Below the pieces are notes generated by a model. It was not told the DNA's origin. It ran no database searches and was given only the letters and a program-made list of their open reading frames with translations. DNA of 27,955 nt from a virus. The stretch is taken from the IMG/VR virus record IMGVR_UViG_3300020471_000671, positions 1 through 27,955 of that record. One strand, written 5' to 3'. This document shows positions 12,878 to 21,503 of the stretch, one piece after another (position 1 is the stretch's first letter; the number at the start of each line of letters is the position of its first letter). The translations under genes and the position numbers were made by a program.

Positions 12878-15800
12878 ATGGCAAGTATCCAGAAGTCATC
12901 AAAAATTAATATGTACAAGTTCGTCAATGTTGACGATCAAGGTGCATCTGCGGATCCTGTTGCCAAAAGTATTAATGTACAGACTAGTGCCATTAATAAT
13001 ATGGGTAAAACCATTAATGGTATTGCTGCAACTGCTGTAACTTTAAAAAATCTTGCTCTTCATAGATTAAATGAAGAAGAGAAAGCAGCACGAGAAAAGT
13101 TTAAACCCCAATATACAAAGCAAAGACAAAATCCATTTAAATCTTTAATGCTTAATATTAAGGCATATAAAGTTAAGGGATTCTTAGAGAGTATGCTTTC
13201 ATTCTTAGGAAGTTTACTTAAAATATTCATTATTAGACCAATATTAAATTGGTTGTCGAATCCAGAGAATAAAACAAAATTAGTTGCGATATTAGAAGGT
13301 ACTTGGAAGGTATTAACTTGGATTACTGATTTTCTTGGTAGTCAGTTTGTTCATGCTATAAATGAGCTGCATGATGTTCTGAGTGGTGAAACTAGTGTTT
13401 GGAAAAAGGTAACATCATTTACTAAACTTTGGATTAAATTTGCTGCTGGATTTTTAGCCATCAAGTTCTTAAGAAATCCAGTTAAACTCTTAAGATCTGT
13501 AGCAAATGTTGGCAGGATGCTTGCCATCAAAACAAAATTAGCGAAGGCACAATTAACTAAGAGGAAACAATTCTTAACTGGTGGTAAATGGGCTAGAGGT
13601 AAATGGTTACTTGGTGGTGCTGTTGGTGCAACTGTATTATGGCAATTTGCTAATTGGGCGTTAGGTAAGAAGGAAAACGAAGAACAAGGTGATGATAGTA
13701 CTCCCAATGCTTCGGGAGGTGGTGATAGAAATAAAGATAGGGCATTCTCTATACAGGAGTATGGTGAAGATCTTACTACTGCTATGTACGATTCATTAGG
13801 ATTAAAAAATCCTAATGAGAAGGATGATAAGAAGAAGAAGAATATGTGGAACCCGAAAAATTGGTTCGGGGGTAAAAAGGAGAAAGAATCTAAGAAGGAT
13901 GGTGAAAGTCCTAATCCATTAGGCGTTCTTGCTGGAATGTATACGGCAAATAAACAGTTTGAACATCTGCTTAAGACATTTAAGGAAGAGAGTTCAGAAT
14001 TTGGCAGTAAGATGAATGATGCTGATGGTAGTGGTAAAGCAGCATTAATGCTTAATCTTGCTGCTACACTTGAAGGTGCATTGGGTAGTAAAAACCAGAT
14101 GTTCCAGCAACTTCAGCTGCAGACTCAGAATCTTGTTGAAAGTGCTGGAAAAGTTTCTAGTGGTGATAAGACTAGTATTGGTGAATTTTTAAAATGGGCA
14201 GGACATGATGTTCAATCTAGAGAAGAAGGTGGTCCAATTGGTTCTTATGAAAATGGTGGAAAGTGGTTAAATGGACCTAATAGTGGATACCCTGCACATC
14301 ATGACGGGAATCCATTAATTGCTCACGGGTTAGAAGGATTGTTTACTAAGCCTGGTAGTAAGGATGGATTTATAGTACCATTTGATAATGCTGCAACTAG
14401 AAAAGATCCATCGTTAACTATGGTGAGGTTAGCACAAGCTAAGAAACTTGGATTTAAAAATGGACCACCAGGATTTGAGAAAGGTGGTTTTAATCTATTT
14501 AATCCGATGTCTTGGTTTGGGGATAAGAAAGCACAGACATTTATGAGAGGTGCTCATGGAGATAGAAATGTACAAATTCAAGGAAGTGGATTAGCAGCTC
14601 AAGTTGGTCGTAACCGTCAAAATTTAAATGCTATTATGCAAGAGATGGGATATGCTTCTCCTTATGGTAATTACGCTCTTGGTGGTCCACTTGGAGTGCA
14701 AAATCTTAAGGATAATAAGACATATAGAATATCTCAGGATAAAGGATACTTTGAAAAATCTAAAGTTAAATCTGGTGGAGGAGGTAATTGGTTCACCAAT
14801 ATGTTTAAAGGTTGGGGTGGTGATAAAGGAAGTGGTGGTAACTGGGGATTAGGTGCAAACTTTGGGCAACAATATCAAGAACCTGGTTCAGGTGGATTAG
14901 GATTAGTACAAAGATTGGTTGCTTCTCATCGTGGAGATGAACTAACTTCAGCATTACTAGCAAGAACAATCTTTAATAGAAAGGCTGCTATTGATAAGAC
15001 TGGTAATTCCCAAATGTTTAAAGCGAAGAGTGGAAGTTTCCATGATATATTACATGCACCAGGTCAGTATCCTAATGTAGAAAGTGGTAAGATAAAGGGT
15101 ACATTCTCTAATTCTGAGTTGAATGCTGCTGGTAAAGCTATGAAGTTAGCAAAAGAAGCACATAAACTTAAAGAACGTTTAACTGAAAGTGGACTAGATC
15201 CAGCTAAAACACAGCAATTAATGACTGCTACCATATTTAAACCTGGTTCTGGATTAAATAAAGGTGGATTAATGGGGTTACTTACTGGTGGTGGTGGAGT
15301 TAGATTTGGTAAATATACATTCCAGAATAAACCATCCAATGCTATGAATGCTTTGATGGGTGGAATGAATCCATTGATGATGAAAGGTATGATGACTATG
15401 ATTAGTAATCTAGTCGGAGGAAAGAAAGATGGTGGATTTGGTAGAGATCTTATTATGACACTTGCTAGTGGAATTATAGGTGGTGGATTTGGAAAAGAGG
15501 GAGGTAAAGGTGGTGGAATGATGGATGCTTTATTTGGAATGTTTGGTATGCCTACTAAGAGAGGTGGTCAAAAGGATAAGAAGCAATCTATGTCTGGTGG
15601 TTTAGGTCAAGTACTACAGAGTGTATTTGGTGGTAAAGGTGGAAAGGATAAGAAAGAAGAAAGGATGGAGTTTAAGAAGAGAGAGAATGAAAGACATAGA
15701 CAGATAATGAAGTATGAAGCATCACAGCAGAAACGTAATATCATGTCTAGATTGCATGACCAAGCTAGTCAAAATGCTAGAGAGATTACATCTGCTGTTA

Positions 15801-15952
15801 ATGCATCCAATAAATCTGCTGCTAGTCAGGCAAGAATGGGTGCAGAAGCTGTTGCTAGATTATCTCAAGCAGCACAACAACAAAAAGGAAATACCTTTAT
15901 GAGTGTCTTCAAGTCAATAGCAACCCAACTAAGTTCATCTAAGAAAAAATAG
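12878..15952 (+). CDS. Tape-measure-like protein B (1,024 aa) with SleB-like domain
   Basis: This is a paralog of the preceding protein: both have KFVN near the start, then a hydrophobic block with I-L-N-W-L-x-(D/N)-P-E-N-K-T (residues 122-133 here) and a later S-x-W-x-x-V...K-L block. Residues ~672-750 resemble SleB/CwlJ cell-wall hydrolases: L-V-A-S-H-R-G-D-E (680-688), A-R-T-I-F-N-R, then I-L-H-A-P-G-Q-Y-P-N-V-x-S-G-K-I (P728-G729-Q730). The EARGE glutamate taken as catalytic in SleB is Ser683 here. A Gly/Met-rich part and a C-terminal coiled-coil (about 915-1010, KKEERMEFKKRENERHRQ) follow. Peptidoglycan binding or cutting during injection is inferred; since gp5 here shows no lysozyme, this could be the virion's wall-acting part. 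Confidence 0.7.
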   Translation: MASIQKSSKINMYKFVNVDDQGASADPVAKSINVQTSAINNMGKTINGIAATAVTLKNLALHRLNEEEKAAREKFKPQYTKQRQNPFKSLMLNIKAYKVKGFLESMLSFLGSLLKIFIIRPILNWLSNPENKTKLVAILEGTWKVLTWITDFLGSQFVHAINELHDVLSGETSVWKKVTSFTKLWIKFAAGFLAIKFLRNPVKLLRSVANVGRMLAIKTKLAKAQLTKRKQFLTGGKWARGKWLLGGAVGATVLWQFANWALGKKENEEQGDDSTPNASGGGDRNKDRAFSIQEYGEDLTTAMYDSLGLKNPNEKDDKKKKNMWNPKNWFGGKKEKESKKDGESPNPLGVLAGMYTANKQFEHLLKTFKEESSEFGSKMNDADGSGKAALMLNLAATLEGALGSKNQMFQQLQLQTQNLVESAGKVSSGDKTSIGEFLKWAGHDVQSREEGGPIGSYENGGKWLNGPNSGYPAHHDGNPLIAHGLEGLFTKPGSKDGFIVPFDNAATRKDPSLTMVRLAQAKKLGFKNGPPGFEKGGFNLFNPMSWFGDKKAQTFMRGAHGDRNVQIQGSGLAAQVGRNRQNLNAIMQEMGYASPYGNYALGGPLGVQNLKDNKTYRISQDKGYFEKSKVKSGGGGNWFTNMFKGWGGDKGSGGNWGLGANFGQQYQEPGSGGLGLVQRLVASHRGDELTSALLARTIFNRKAAIDKTGNSQMFKAKSGSFHDILHAPGQYPNVESGKIKGTFSNSELNAAGKAMKLAKEAHKLKERLTESGLDPAKTQQLMTATIFKPGSGLNKGGLMGLLTGGGGVRFGKYTFQNKPSNAMNALMGGMNPLMMKGMMTMISNLVGGKKDGGFGRDLIMTLASGIIGGGFGKEGGKGGGMMDALFGMFGMPTKRGGQKDKKQSMSGGLGQVLQSVFGGKGGKDKKEERMEFKKRENERHRQIMKYEASQQKRNIMSRLHDQASQNAREITSAVNASNKSAASQARMGAEAVARLSQAAQQQKGNTFMSVFKSIATQLSSSKKK

Positions 15953-15954
15953 TT

Positions 15955-17334
15955 ATGAGTAGCAAAAGAGCTAATACAGCAGAAATTGATTTTAAAATTA
16001 GCCTCTGGCGTAATGGTAAGAGGATGGAGAATGCTTCTGGTAAGTATGAACTTGCTGAATTTGTTAAAGGTTTTGAAATCGTTGAAGCGGTTGAGTCTGC
16101 TACTATAGAAGCACGTATTATAGTTGAAGATGCTGCTGGACTTATGGGAGCATTGACTGGATCTGAAGTATTTAAATTAACTATATTTCATTTCACAGGT
16201 AATAGAGATTATTGGTTGAGGTGTGTTCATATTGAGGATAGAGTTAGAACAGCACAAACAGCAGATGTTTTTATTGTTAATTGTGTTTCTGATGAGTTTA
16301 TTAAGAATGAAATTAAAAATGTTTTTGGTCATACTGAAAAGATATTTTCTGGTTCTATAGAGGCATCACAGATTATTAGGAAGTTGGTAAGAGATAAGAA
16401 GTACTTAGGAAGTAAGAAACGTATGTTCCTAGAGCAGACTATCAATAAACAGAGGTTGGTTATCCCTAATTGGAGACCAATTGATGTAATTTATTGGGTT
16501 GCTGAAAGATCTGTTCGTAAATCTAAGAAAGGTGGAGTATTACAGAATGGATTTAATTTCTGGGAATCTGCTTTAGGATTTCATTTTAAATCAATTGATA
16601 AGATGATAGATGATGTTAATGAACAGAAGGAAGCTACGACAGATAATGTAAAAGGTAAACCAGCACTTTATACTTACACATATTCACCTAAAGGTATGAA
16701 GATTGATGCAGGTGAAGACCAATATAAGATTGATAGTGTAGTTTTTCCTGAAGAGAGAAGTTATCTTATGGGGTTAAGGCATGGTTCATGGTCTGGATAT
16801 AGTATTGGGTTTGACCCAGTTTCTATAAATCAATCAAGAATTGGTGTTAGTACTGATATGAAAGATAAGGAGTATAACTATACTCTTAAAAAGGTATGGA
16901 AGAAAATGTCTCATGTTGGTGGTACAAATTATGTCAATCCTAATACTTTGATGGATAAAGAAATACAAAAAGTTATTGACCAACCAAAGAGAGTTAGATA
17001 TACTATGATACCTAATCAGTTATTTGATCCAAAATATAAACTTAATCCTCAAAAAAATTATGAAGAGGTTGTTGAACTTCAAGCATATGAATATTTGCGT
17101 AGAGAAACACTTAAGAATATTAAATTGATGATTACTATTCCAGGTAACTTAGACCTTTATGCTGGACATGGTGTGCAAATTAAGTTACCAGGAACCTTCA
17201 GATCTGGTACGACAATTCAGAATGATAGGAAGTATAGTGGTAGATATATCATCATGGGTGTACGTCATCATACAGGGGATGGTCTTAAAATGAAGACAGA
17301 ACTGTTGCTAGGTCGTGATAGTATACTAGGATAA
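15955..17334 (+). CDS. 27: Baseplate hub protein gp27
   Basis: A 459-residue protein (T4 gp27 is 391) starting two bases after the previous stop. It begins with a tube-like beta domain (ELAEFVKGFEIVEAVESATIEARIIVEDAAGLM), followed by the TGSEVFKLTIFH and IEASQIIRKLV segments and the N-W-R-P-I-D-V-I-Y-W-V-A region known from gp27-type hubs (also phage P2 gpD / T6SS VgrG hub domain). A C-terminal beta region (PGNLDLYAGHGVQIKLPG...RYIIMGVRHH) matches hub proteins. gp27 forms a trimer that holds the gp5 needle at the tail tip. Here the gp5 gene does not follow directly but comes after cp12 and cpeT. Confidence 0.85.
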   Translation: MSSKRANTAEIDFKISLWRNGKRMENASGKYELAEFVKGFEIVEAVESATIEARIIVEDAAGLMGALTGSEVFKLTIFHFTGNRDYWLRCVHIEDRVRTAQTADVFIVNCVSDEFIKNEIKNVFGHTEKIFSGSIEASQIIRKLVRDKKYLGSKKRMFLEQTINKQRLVIPNWRPIDVIYWVAERSVRKSKKGGVLQNGFNFWESALGFHFKSIDKMIDDVNEQKEATTDNVKGKPALYTYTYSPKGMKIDAGEDQYKIDSVVFPEERSYLMGLRHGSWSGYSIGFDPVSINQSRIGVSTDMKDKEYNYTLKKVWKKMSHVGGTNYVNPNTLMDKEIQKVIDQPKRVRYTMIPNQLFDPKYKLNPQKNYEEVVELQAYEYLRRETLKNIKLMITIPGNLDLYAGHGVQIKLPGTFRSGTTIQNDRKYSGRYIIMGVRHHTGDGLKMKTELLLGRDSILG

Positions 17335-17365
17335 TAAATAGTATTGTTACCTATTAGTAACGGAG
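17332..17365 (+). promoter_or_regulatory. Late box TAATAAATA and hairpin in front of cp12
   Basis: TAATAAATA (17332-17340, overlapping the gp27 stop) matches the late promoter box, 34 bases upstream of the cp12 ATG. A hairpin GTTAC (17346-17350) / GTAAC (17357-17361) with loop CTATTA directly abuts the ribosome site CGGAG (17361-17365). If this is a promoter, cp12 can be made late, and the hairpin may tune its translation. Confidence 0.5.
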
Positions 17366-17374
17366 ACAAAAATT

Positions 17375-17602
17375 ATGAAAACTATCGAAGAACACATTCA
17401 GAAAGATAGAGATATTCTTGACAACCCAACAATTAGTCCTGCAGCTCGTAGGCATGTGGCAGAAGAGTTAAATGAGTTAGAAACTTATCGTGAGCATCAT
17501 ATCGATGAGATTAATGCTGGCGACCATCATGATCCTAATACCATTGAACTATTCTGTGAAATGCATCCTGATGAGCCAGAGTGCCTAGTGTATGACGATT
17601 AA
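17375..17602 (+). CDS. cp12: CP12-like Calvin cycle regulator
   Basis: A 75-residue protein with the CP12 C-terminal signature C-x8-C (Cys61 and Cys70; C-E-M-H-P-D-E-P-E-C) followed by L-V-Y-D-D, and an upstream helix with A-A-R-R-H-V-A-E-E-L (residues 23-32) comparable to the AWD..EEL core of CP12. CP12 is a redox-switched, disordered protein that binds GAPDH and phosphoribulokinase and shuts down the Calvin cycle. In infected cyanobacteria, phage CP12 is thought to shift carbon toward the pentose phosphate pathway and nucleotide supply. The N-terminal cysteine pair of some CP12 forms is absent. It lies inside the hub operon between gp27 and CpeT, sharing one base with the CpeT start (TAATG). 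Confidence 0.85.
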   Translation: MKTIEEHIQKDRDILDNPTISPAARRHVAEELNELETYREHHIDEINAGDHHDPNTIELFCEMHPDEPECLVYDD

Positions 17603-18060
17603 TGAGCAATTTTTTATCATGGTTACTTGGAACTTGGTCTAATAAGATTCAAGCACAATCAGCTCCCACTTTATACAAATCTGTATATGTCAGATGGGAG
17701 CAAAATGATGAGTTTATAAATTCAACTCATTGGGGGAGAAGAAGTCCTAATGAACCGTATTTAAAAACTTATAAGAAATTAGTAGAGGTATCGGATAAAG
17801 AAGTTATTTTAGAACATTGGGGTGGAACCTATAGTGGGTTGCAACGCAATGAAGATTGTGATATGGTATTAAAGTATGATGGTCAAGCATGGTTAGGTAA
17901 TTTTGATACCAGTATGGATGAAACTGGAGAAGTTATAACAGGTCATGCTGAACTTGGTGTCTATGGACATAAACTTTTTATGAGGGATAGATTTTTAGAT
18001 TCTAAAGGTAGGATTATTTGGGGTGCAGATGAAATTTATAAGTATCTGAGAGTTCAATAA
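17602..18060 (+). CDS. cpeT: CpeT/CpcT-like phycobilin lyase-family protein
   Basis: A 152-residue protein starting SNFLSWLLGTWSNKIQAQS..P.LY, followed by a Y-V-R-W-E strand, G-T-Y-S-G-L, N-E-D-C-D-M-V-L-K (Cys in the position of the CpeT NCxM segment) and a final strand E-I-Y-K-Y-L-R-V. These match the beta-barrel T-type bilin lyase family (CpeT/CpcT), although host forms are ~200 residues and this is shortened, as other phage CpeT proteins are. The family attaches or handles phycobilins on phycobiliproteins; the phage form may bind bilins without full lyase activity. It follows cp12 with a one-base overlap, and a late box for gp5 overlaps its end. Confidence 0.75.
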   Translation: MSNFLSWLLGTWSNKIQAQSAPTLYKSVYVRWEQNDEFINSTHWGRRSPNEPYLKTYKKLVEVSDKEVILEHWGGTYSGLQRNEDCDMVLKYDGQAWLGNFDTSMDETGEVITGHAELGVYGHKLFMRDRFLDSKGRIIWGADEIYKYLRVQ

Positions 18061-18063
18061 ATA
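18056..18063 (+). promoter_or_regulatory. Late promoter box AATAAATA before gp5
   Basis: AATAAATA overlaps the cpeT stop and ends 23 bases before the gp5 ATG at 18087. No strong ribosome site follows (CCCTAATAAAA). Confidence 0.55.
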
Positions 18064-18086
18064 TACATGATAAGACCCTAATAAAA

Positions 18087-21000
18087 ATGAACCAGACAAT
18101 CGATGGTATAATTAATGAGAATAATATTAACTTTGTAGGGAAAGACGGATTTTTCTGGTGGGTTGGTGAAGTTGAAGATAATGAAGATCCTATGGAGTTA
18201 GGTAGGGTTAGAGTTCGTGTGCTTGGATATTATACTAATGTTCGTGGTGGTACTACAGCAGATCTAAAGACAGACCATCTTCCTTGGGCAACAGTATTAC
18301 AACATACATCTCAAGCTGGTAATGATGGGCAAGGTGAATCTTCAGGACAATTGCAACCTGGTGCAGTTGTTATGGGATTCTTTATGGATGGTGATGATGC
18401 ACAAATGCCAATAGTAATTGGTGTTATGCGTGTTAATAAAGCTACAGAATCAAGACAGATAAAAGAATTTGCTTTCACTGGTGAAGATATGAAAGCAAGT
18501 AGTACTGGAACTATAAATCCTGCATCAAATAGACCAGGAGACCCTAATGGTATTGGGTCAGATAATTTTAGAAGACCAGGATTACAAAATAATAGTGTAT
18601 CAACAGTTGCAGCAACTACAACTACGGAGATTGGGGGTAGGGGGTCACCACTTAATGTGGGTATGACTCCAGGTATTAATGGTAGTGCTGGTAATCCTCA
18701 AAAACCAAGACAACCTGAAAAACCAATACCTGCTGCTAATGGTGTTGGTGGACCTTGGAAGAGTTTAGATTATACATTATCGTATCTTATAGAAGATCTT
18801 GCAGACCAAGCAGGTTTGTTAGTTAAATGTGCTGATGGTCAATATTTAAATGTTATTACTGGAACTCTTGTAACAAATGCAGAACTTACTGCAAAGATAC
18901 AAAATTTCTTAGGTACTGTATTCACTCAAGTTGTTAGTGCTATGCGTACAGCAACTTCTACTCTTATTGATGATTTGGAGTTGTCTGTTTTATTGAATAA
19001 GTCAACTGGAGCACCTTATATAATACAAACTACAGTACAGGCAGAAGTTAGTAAAATATTATCTAGTTTATGTGCTATTGATAATAACCTAACAGATTTT
19101 ATTAACACACCATTAACTACTGTAACATCTAATTTAGATTCATACTTAGATAGTCTGATTGATAAACCAACGTTTGTTACTCAGGGTGTTGAAGGTGTTA
19201 TTAGTATTGTAATATGTAATGTTGAAAAGTTATTGAATAATCTTACTACAGTAGTATCACAAACTGAAGCAGTAGTTGCTGATTACCAAGATGCAAAAGA
19301 AGTATTAGATACTTGGAAAGCAGGTAATAAGATATTCTCTGAGAAGACTAATTTATTTACTAAAGACGTTAATACATTAACTGGACTAATAAAGTTATTT
19401 GTTGAGTTTTCTGAATCGGGTTGTGTTAGACCACCTAAGAGTGGAGAAGATAATGTTGGTTGGTTCCCTCTATTTGGTGTAACTCATTGTACTCCTGAAG
19501 AATTTGCTTCCATAGCAGTACTTAGAGGTGAGACTAGAGGTAAGTGTGGAGAGTCTACTACTATTGCTGGTGGACTATTTGATTCTGTATTCTCTGAAGC
19601 GGATCCTTATTTAACTACTGCTAAGACACAAGTTAATGGTTCTTTTGAATTATATGTTGGTACACCTGGTCGTCAGGCAACTATTATTAAGAGAGAGAAT
19701 GGTACTACTCATACTTCAGTAAGTTTGAATAATGCCATGCACCAAGAGTGGATGGCTAAGAGAAAGATTAAAGAAGACTTCCCAGATCTATCAGAGGATG
19801 AAGTTAGTATTGCAGCAGCAGAAGCAGTTGCAGCATCAACTAGAACAACGTCTTCACAAACCCCTTGGGTTAGATCTGCTGACAATTTACCAGATGGTGT
19901 ACAGGGTTTATGGAGTGACTTCTTAAAAACTTATGGTGTTTACCCATCTAATACTTCAGCATTACTAGGAACACATACTGGTACATGGGAAGTAGTTGTT
20001 ACTGTTGAGGGAACATATACTTTTGATGTTCAAGCGGATAATCAAGGTAGTATTTCATGGGACGGAGTAACTCTAGGTCAGACATCAATGTTCCAATCTC
20101 ATAATGTAACATCTACATTTATTATAGAGAATGTACAAGCAGGTACACATACTATTAAAGGTAGTATAACCAATGTATATACTGAAAATGCTGGTTCTGG
20201 ATGGGAAAGAAACCCTGCTGCTATTGCATGGACATTAAAAGATCCTACAGGAACAGTTATAAAAACATCTCTTGATTCATTCCCAGTTAGATATCATCCT
20301 AGTACTGCTGCTAATGGAGATGAGGGTAATTTACTTGCTGACCATATTAGTTGGGCAGGTACTAAAACTGAAGAAGTGCATGGAGATGATGCAAAGGTTA
20401 TTGATAATGACTACTGTAGAACAATTCAAGGTGATTATAGATTAAAAGTAACTGGTGATTGTCACATTGAAGTTGGAGGTGGTTTCTTCTTTAATGCTCA
20501 AGGTGCTCCAAAATCTGTTAGTAAACATGGACATCCTAAGAATAAGGAAATTCAAAAGCATATTATTAATTTTGGATCTGATGTTGATATGAATGTTGCT
20601 GGTGCTGCATTTGAACTACAAGCAGCAAATCTAAGAATGGCAGCAACTAAGACATCTATTACAGGTAAAGAATATGAAAATGCATCAAAATTACAGAAAT
20701 ATTCTGGTGTAGAGTGTATTATCAGTGCTGATAATTCTATTGAAATGGTTACTACTGCTTTGTATCAGAAGATTAACATTAATAAGAACCCTGCTGCTAC
20801 CAAGTCTGGTATTAGTACAATATGTCATGGTTCTGTAGATCTTGCTCTTATGCCTGGTGGTTCTACAACTGATAATGTTCCTAGATTTACAGTTGCTAAT
20901 CCTTCAGGACCAGTTTCTATGCAGTGCGGTTCAACTGGATTTAATTTGAATGTAATGGAAGGTGCTTATAATGTAATGGCACATGATGGACTTATTCGTA

Positions 21001-21107
21001 TGGAGTCTAAGACTGGACCAGCAACCATTAAGGCAAAGGGTGCTATTGGTATAAATTCAGTTGCAGGTGCCATTTCTCAAACTGCCACCTCTATCTTCCT
21101 AAATTAA
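18087..21107 (+). CDS. 5: Baseplate hub/needle protein gp5-like, large
   Basis: A 1,006-residue protein with a clear gp5 N-terminal OB fold (residues ~15-120): G-F-F-W-W-V-G-E-V-E-D...L-G-R-V-R-V-R-V-L-G, L-P-W-A-T-V-L, then F-M-D-G-D-D-A-Q-M-P-I-V-I-G-V. This domain sits on gp27 at the tail tip. A Pro/Gly linker follows (~170-210), then a helical region (~220-400), and near 615-735 a beta-rich segment with a G-T-Y-T-F-D-V-Q-A-D-N-Q-G-S-I-S-W-D pattern like PA14/fibre sandwich domains. Residues ~760-1000 form the beta-helix/needle type repeat (EVHGDDAKVIDNDYCRTIQGDY, HIEVGGG). I see no T4 lysozyme domain, so the name gp5 covers the hub and needle only. The wall hydrolase may be elsewhere. Confidence 0.8.
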   Translation: MNQTIDGIINENNINFVGKDGFFWWVGEVEDNEDPMELGRVRVRVLGYYTNVRGGTTADLKTDHLPWATVLQHTSQAGNDGQGESSGQLQPGAVVMGFFMDGDDAQMPIVIGVMRVNKATESRQIKEFAFTGEDMKASSTGTINPASNRPGDPNGIGSDNFRRPGLQNNSVSTVAATTTTEIGGRGSPLNVGMTPGINGSAGNPQKPRQPEKPIPAANGVGGPWKSLDYTLSYLIEDLADQAGLLVKCADGQYLNVITGTLVTNAELTAKIQNFLGTVFTQVVSAMRTATSTLIDDLELSVLLNKSTGAPYIIQTTVQAEVSKILSSLCAIDNNLTDFINTPLTTVTSNLDSYLDSLIDKPTFVTQGVEGVISIVICNVEKLLNNLTTVVSQTEAVVADYQDAKEVLDTWKAGNKIFSEKTNLFTKDVNTLTGLIKLFVEFSESGCVRPPKSGEDNVGWFPLFGVTHCTPEEFASIAVLRGETRGKCGESTTIAGGLFDSVFSEADPYLTTAKTQVNGSFELYVGTPGRQATIIKRENGTTHTSVSLNNAMHQEWMAKRKIKEDFPDLSEDEVSIAAAEAVAASTRTTSSQTPWVRSADNLPDGVQGLWSDFLKTYGVYPSNTSALLGTHTGTWEVVVTVEGTYTFDVQADNQGSISWDGVTLGQTSMFQSHNVTSTFIIENVQAGTHTIKGSITNVYTENAGSGWERNPAAIAWTLKDPTGTVIKTSLDSFPVRYHPSTAANGDEGNLLADHISWAGTKTEEVHGDDAKVIDNDYCRTIQGDYRLKVTGDCHIEVGGGFFFNAQGAPKSVSKHGHPKNKEIQKHIINFGSDVDMNVAGAAFELQAANLRMAATKTSITGKEYENASKLQKYSGVECIISADNSIEMVTTALYQKININKNPAATKSGISTICHGSVDLALMPGGSTTDNVPRFTVANPSGPVSMQCGSTGFNLNVMEGAYNVMAHDGLIRMESKTGPATIKAKGAIGINSVAGAISQTATSIFLN

Positions 21108-21130
21108 TATACCTATGATATAATATCATT

Positions 21131-21292
21131 ATGGATGAACTAAGACAGCAGCAACTAATAGAACTCAAGGAAATACTTGAGGATACTATTCAGTATTTCT
21201 GTGATGAGAACTTAGTATCAGGTGAAACAGCATGGACAATGGTCGGTGCTTTATCTGATGCAAAATTAAACGTGGAATTTACTAATGACTGA
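21131..21292 (+). CDS. Small acidic helical protein (53 aa), unknown
   Basis: ATG 21131 to TGA 21292 encodes 53 residues (MDELRQQQLIELKEILEDTI...), a helical acidic protein with one Cys and a C-terminal TND. It overlaps the following ATG at 21285 by eight bases, which supports it being real. A TATAAT at 21119-21124 lies six bases before the start, inside the 15-base palindrome ATGATATAATATCAT (21115-21129); the -35 position (TTCCTA) is poor, so a promoter here is doubtful. Confidence 0.65.
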   Translation: MDELRQQQLIELKEILEDTIQYFCDENLVSGETAWTMVGALSDAKLNVEFTND

Positions 21293-21503
21293 CATTCAAG
21301 ATGTAACTGAAGAAGAGGCGTGTAAGAACCTCAAATTTCTTTTGACTATGACTGAAAGGAATCGTACTGTTTGGAGAATTAAATCTCCAGAAGGTGCTGT
21401 TGCTTTGTTATCCCCAGTAATTCAATCTGGTCCTCCAGTTGATGAGGAAGTATTGAAACAGGTCGATGAATTTAGAAAGGATTTTGTTGACAATCCTAAC
21501 TAA
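21285..21503 (+). CDS. Small hypothetical protein (72 aa)
   Basis: A 72-residue protein beginning MTDIQDVTEEEACKNLKFLL and ending DEFRKDFVDNPN, with a middle N-R-T-V-W-R-I-K-S-P-E-G strand-like segment. No family is recognised. It overlaps the 53-aa gene upstream by eight bases. Its last codons (encoding V-D-N) contain the -35 box TTGACA of the promoter at 21487-21515, so coding and promoter overlap. Confidence 0.65.
   Translation: MTDIQDVTEEEACKNLKFLLTMTERNRTVWRIKSPEGAVALLSPVIQSGPPVDEEVLKQVDEFRKDFVDNPN

Noticed and set aside
21115-21129. TATAAT within a 15-base palindrome before the 53-aa gene
   Set aside because: The -35 position is poor and the start would fall on the ATG itself; likely AT-rich chance, noted only in the gene entry.
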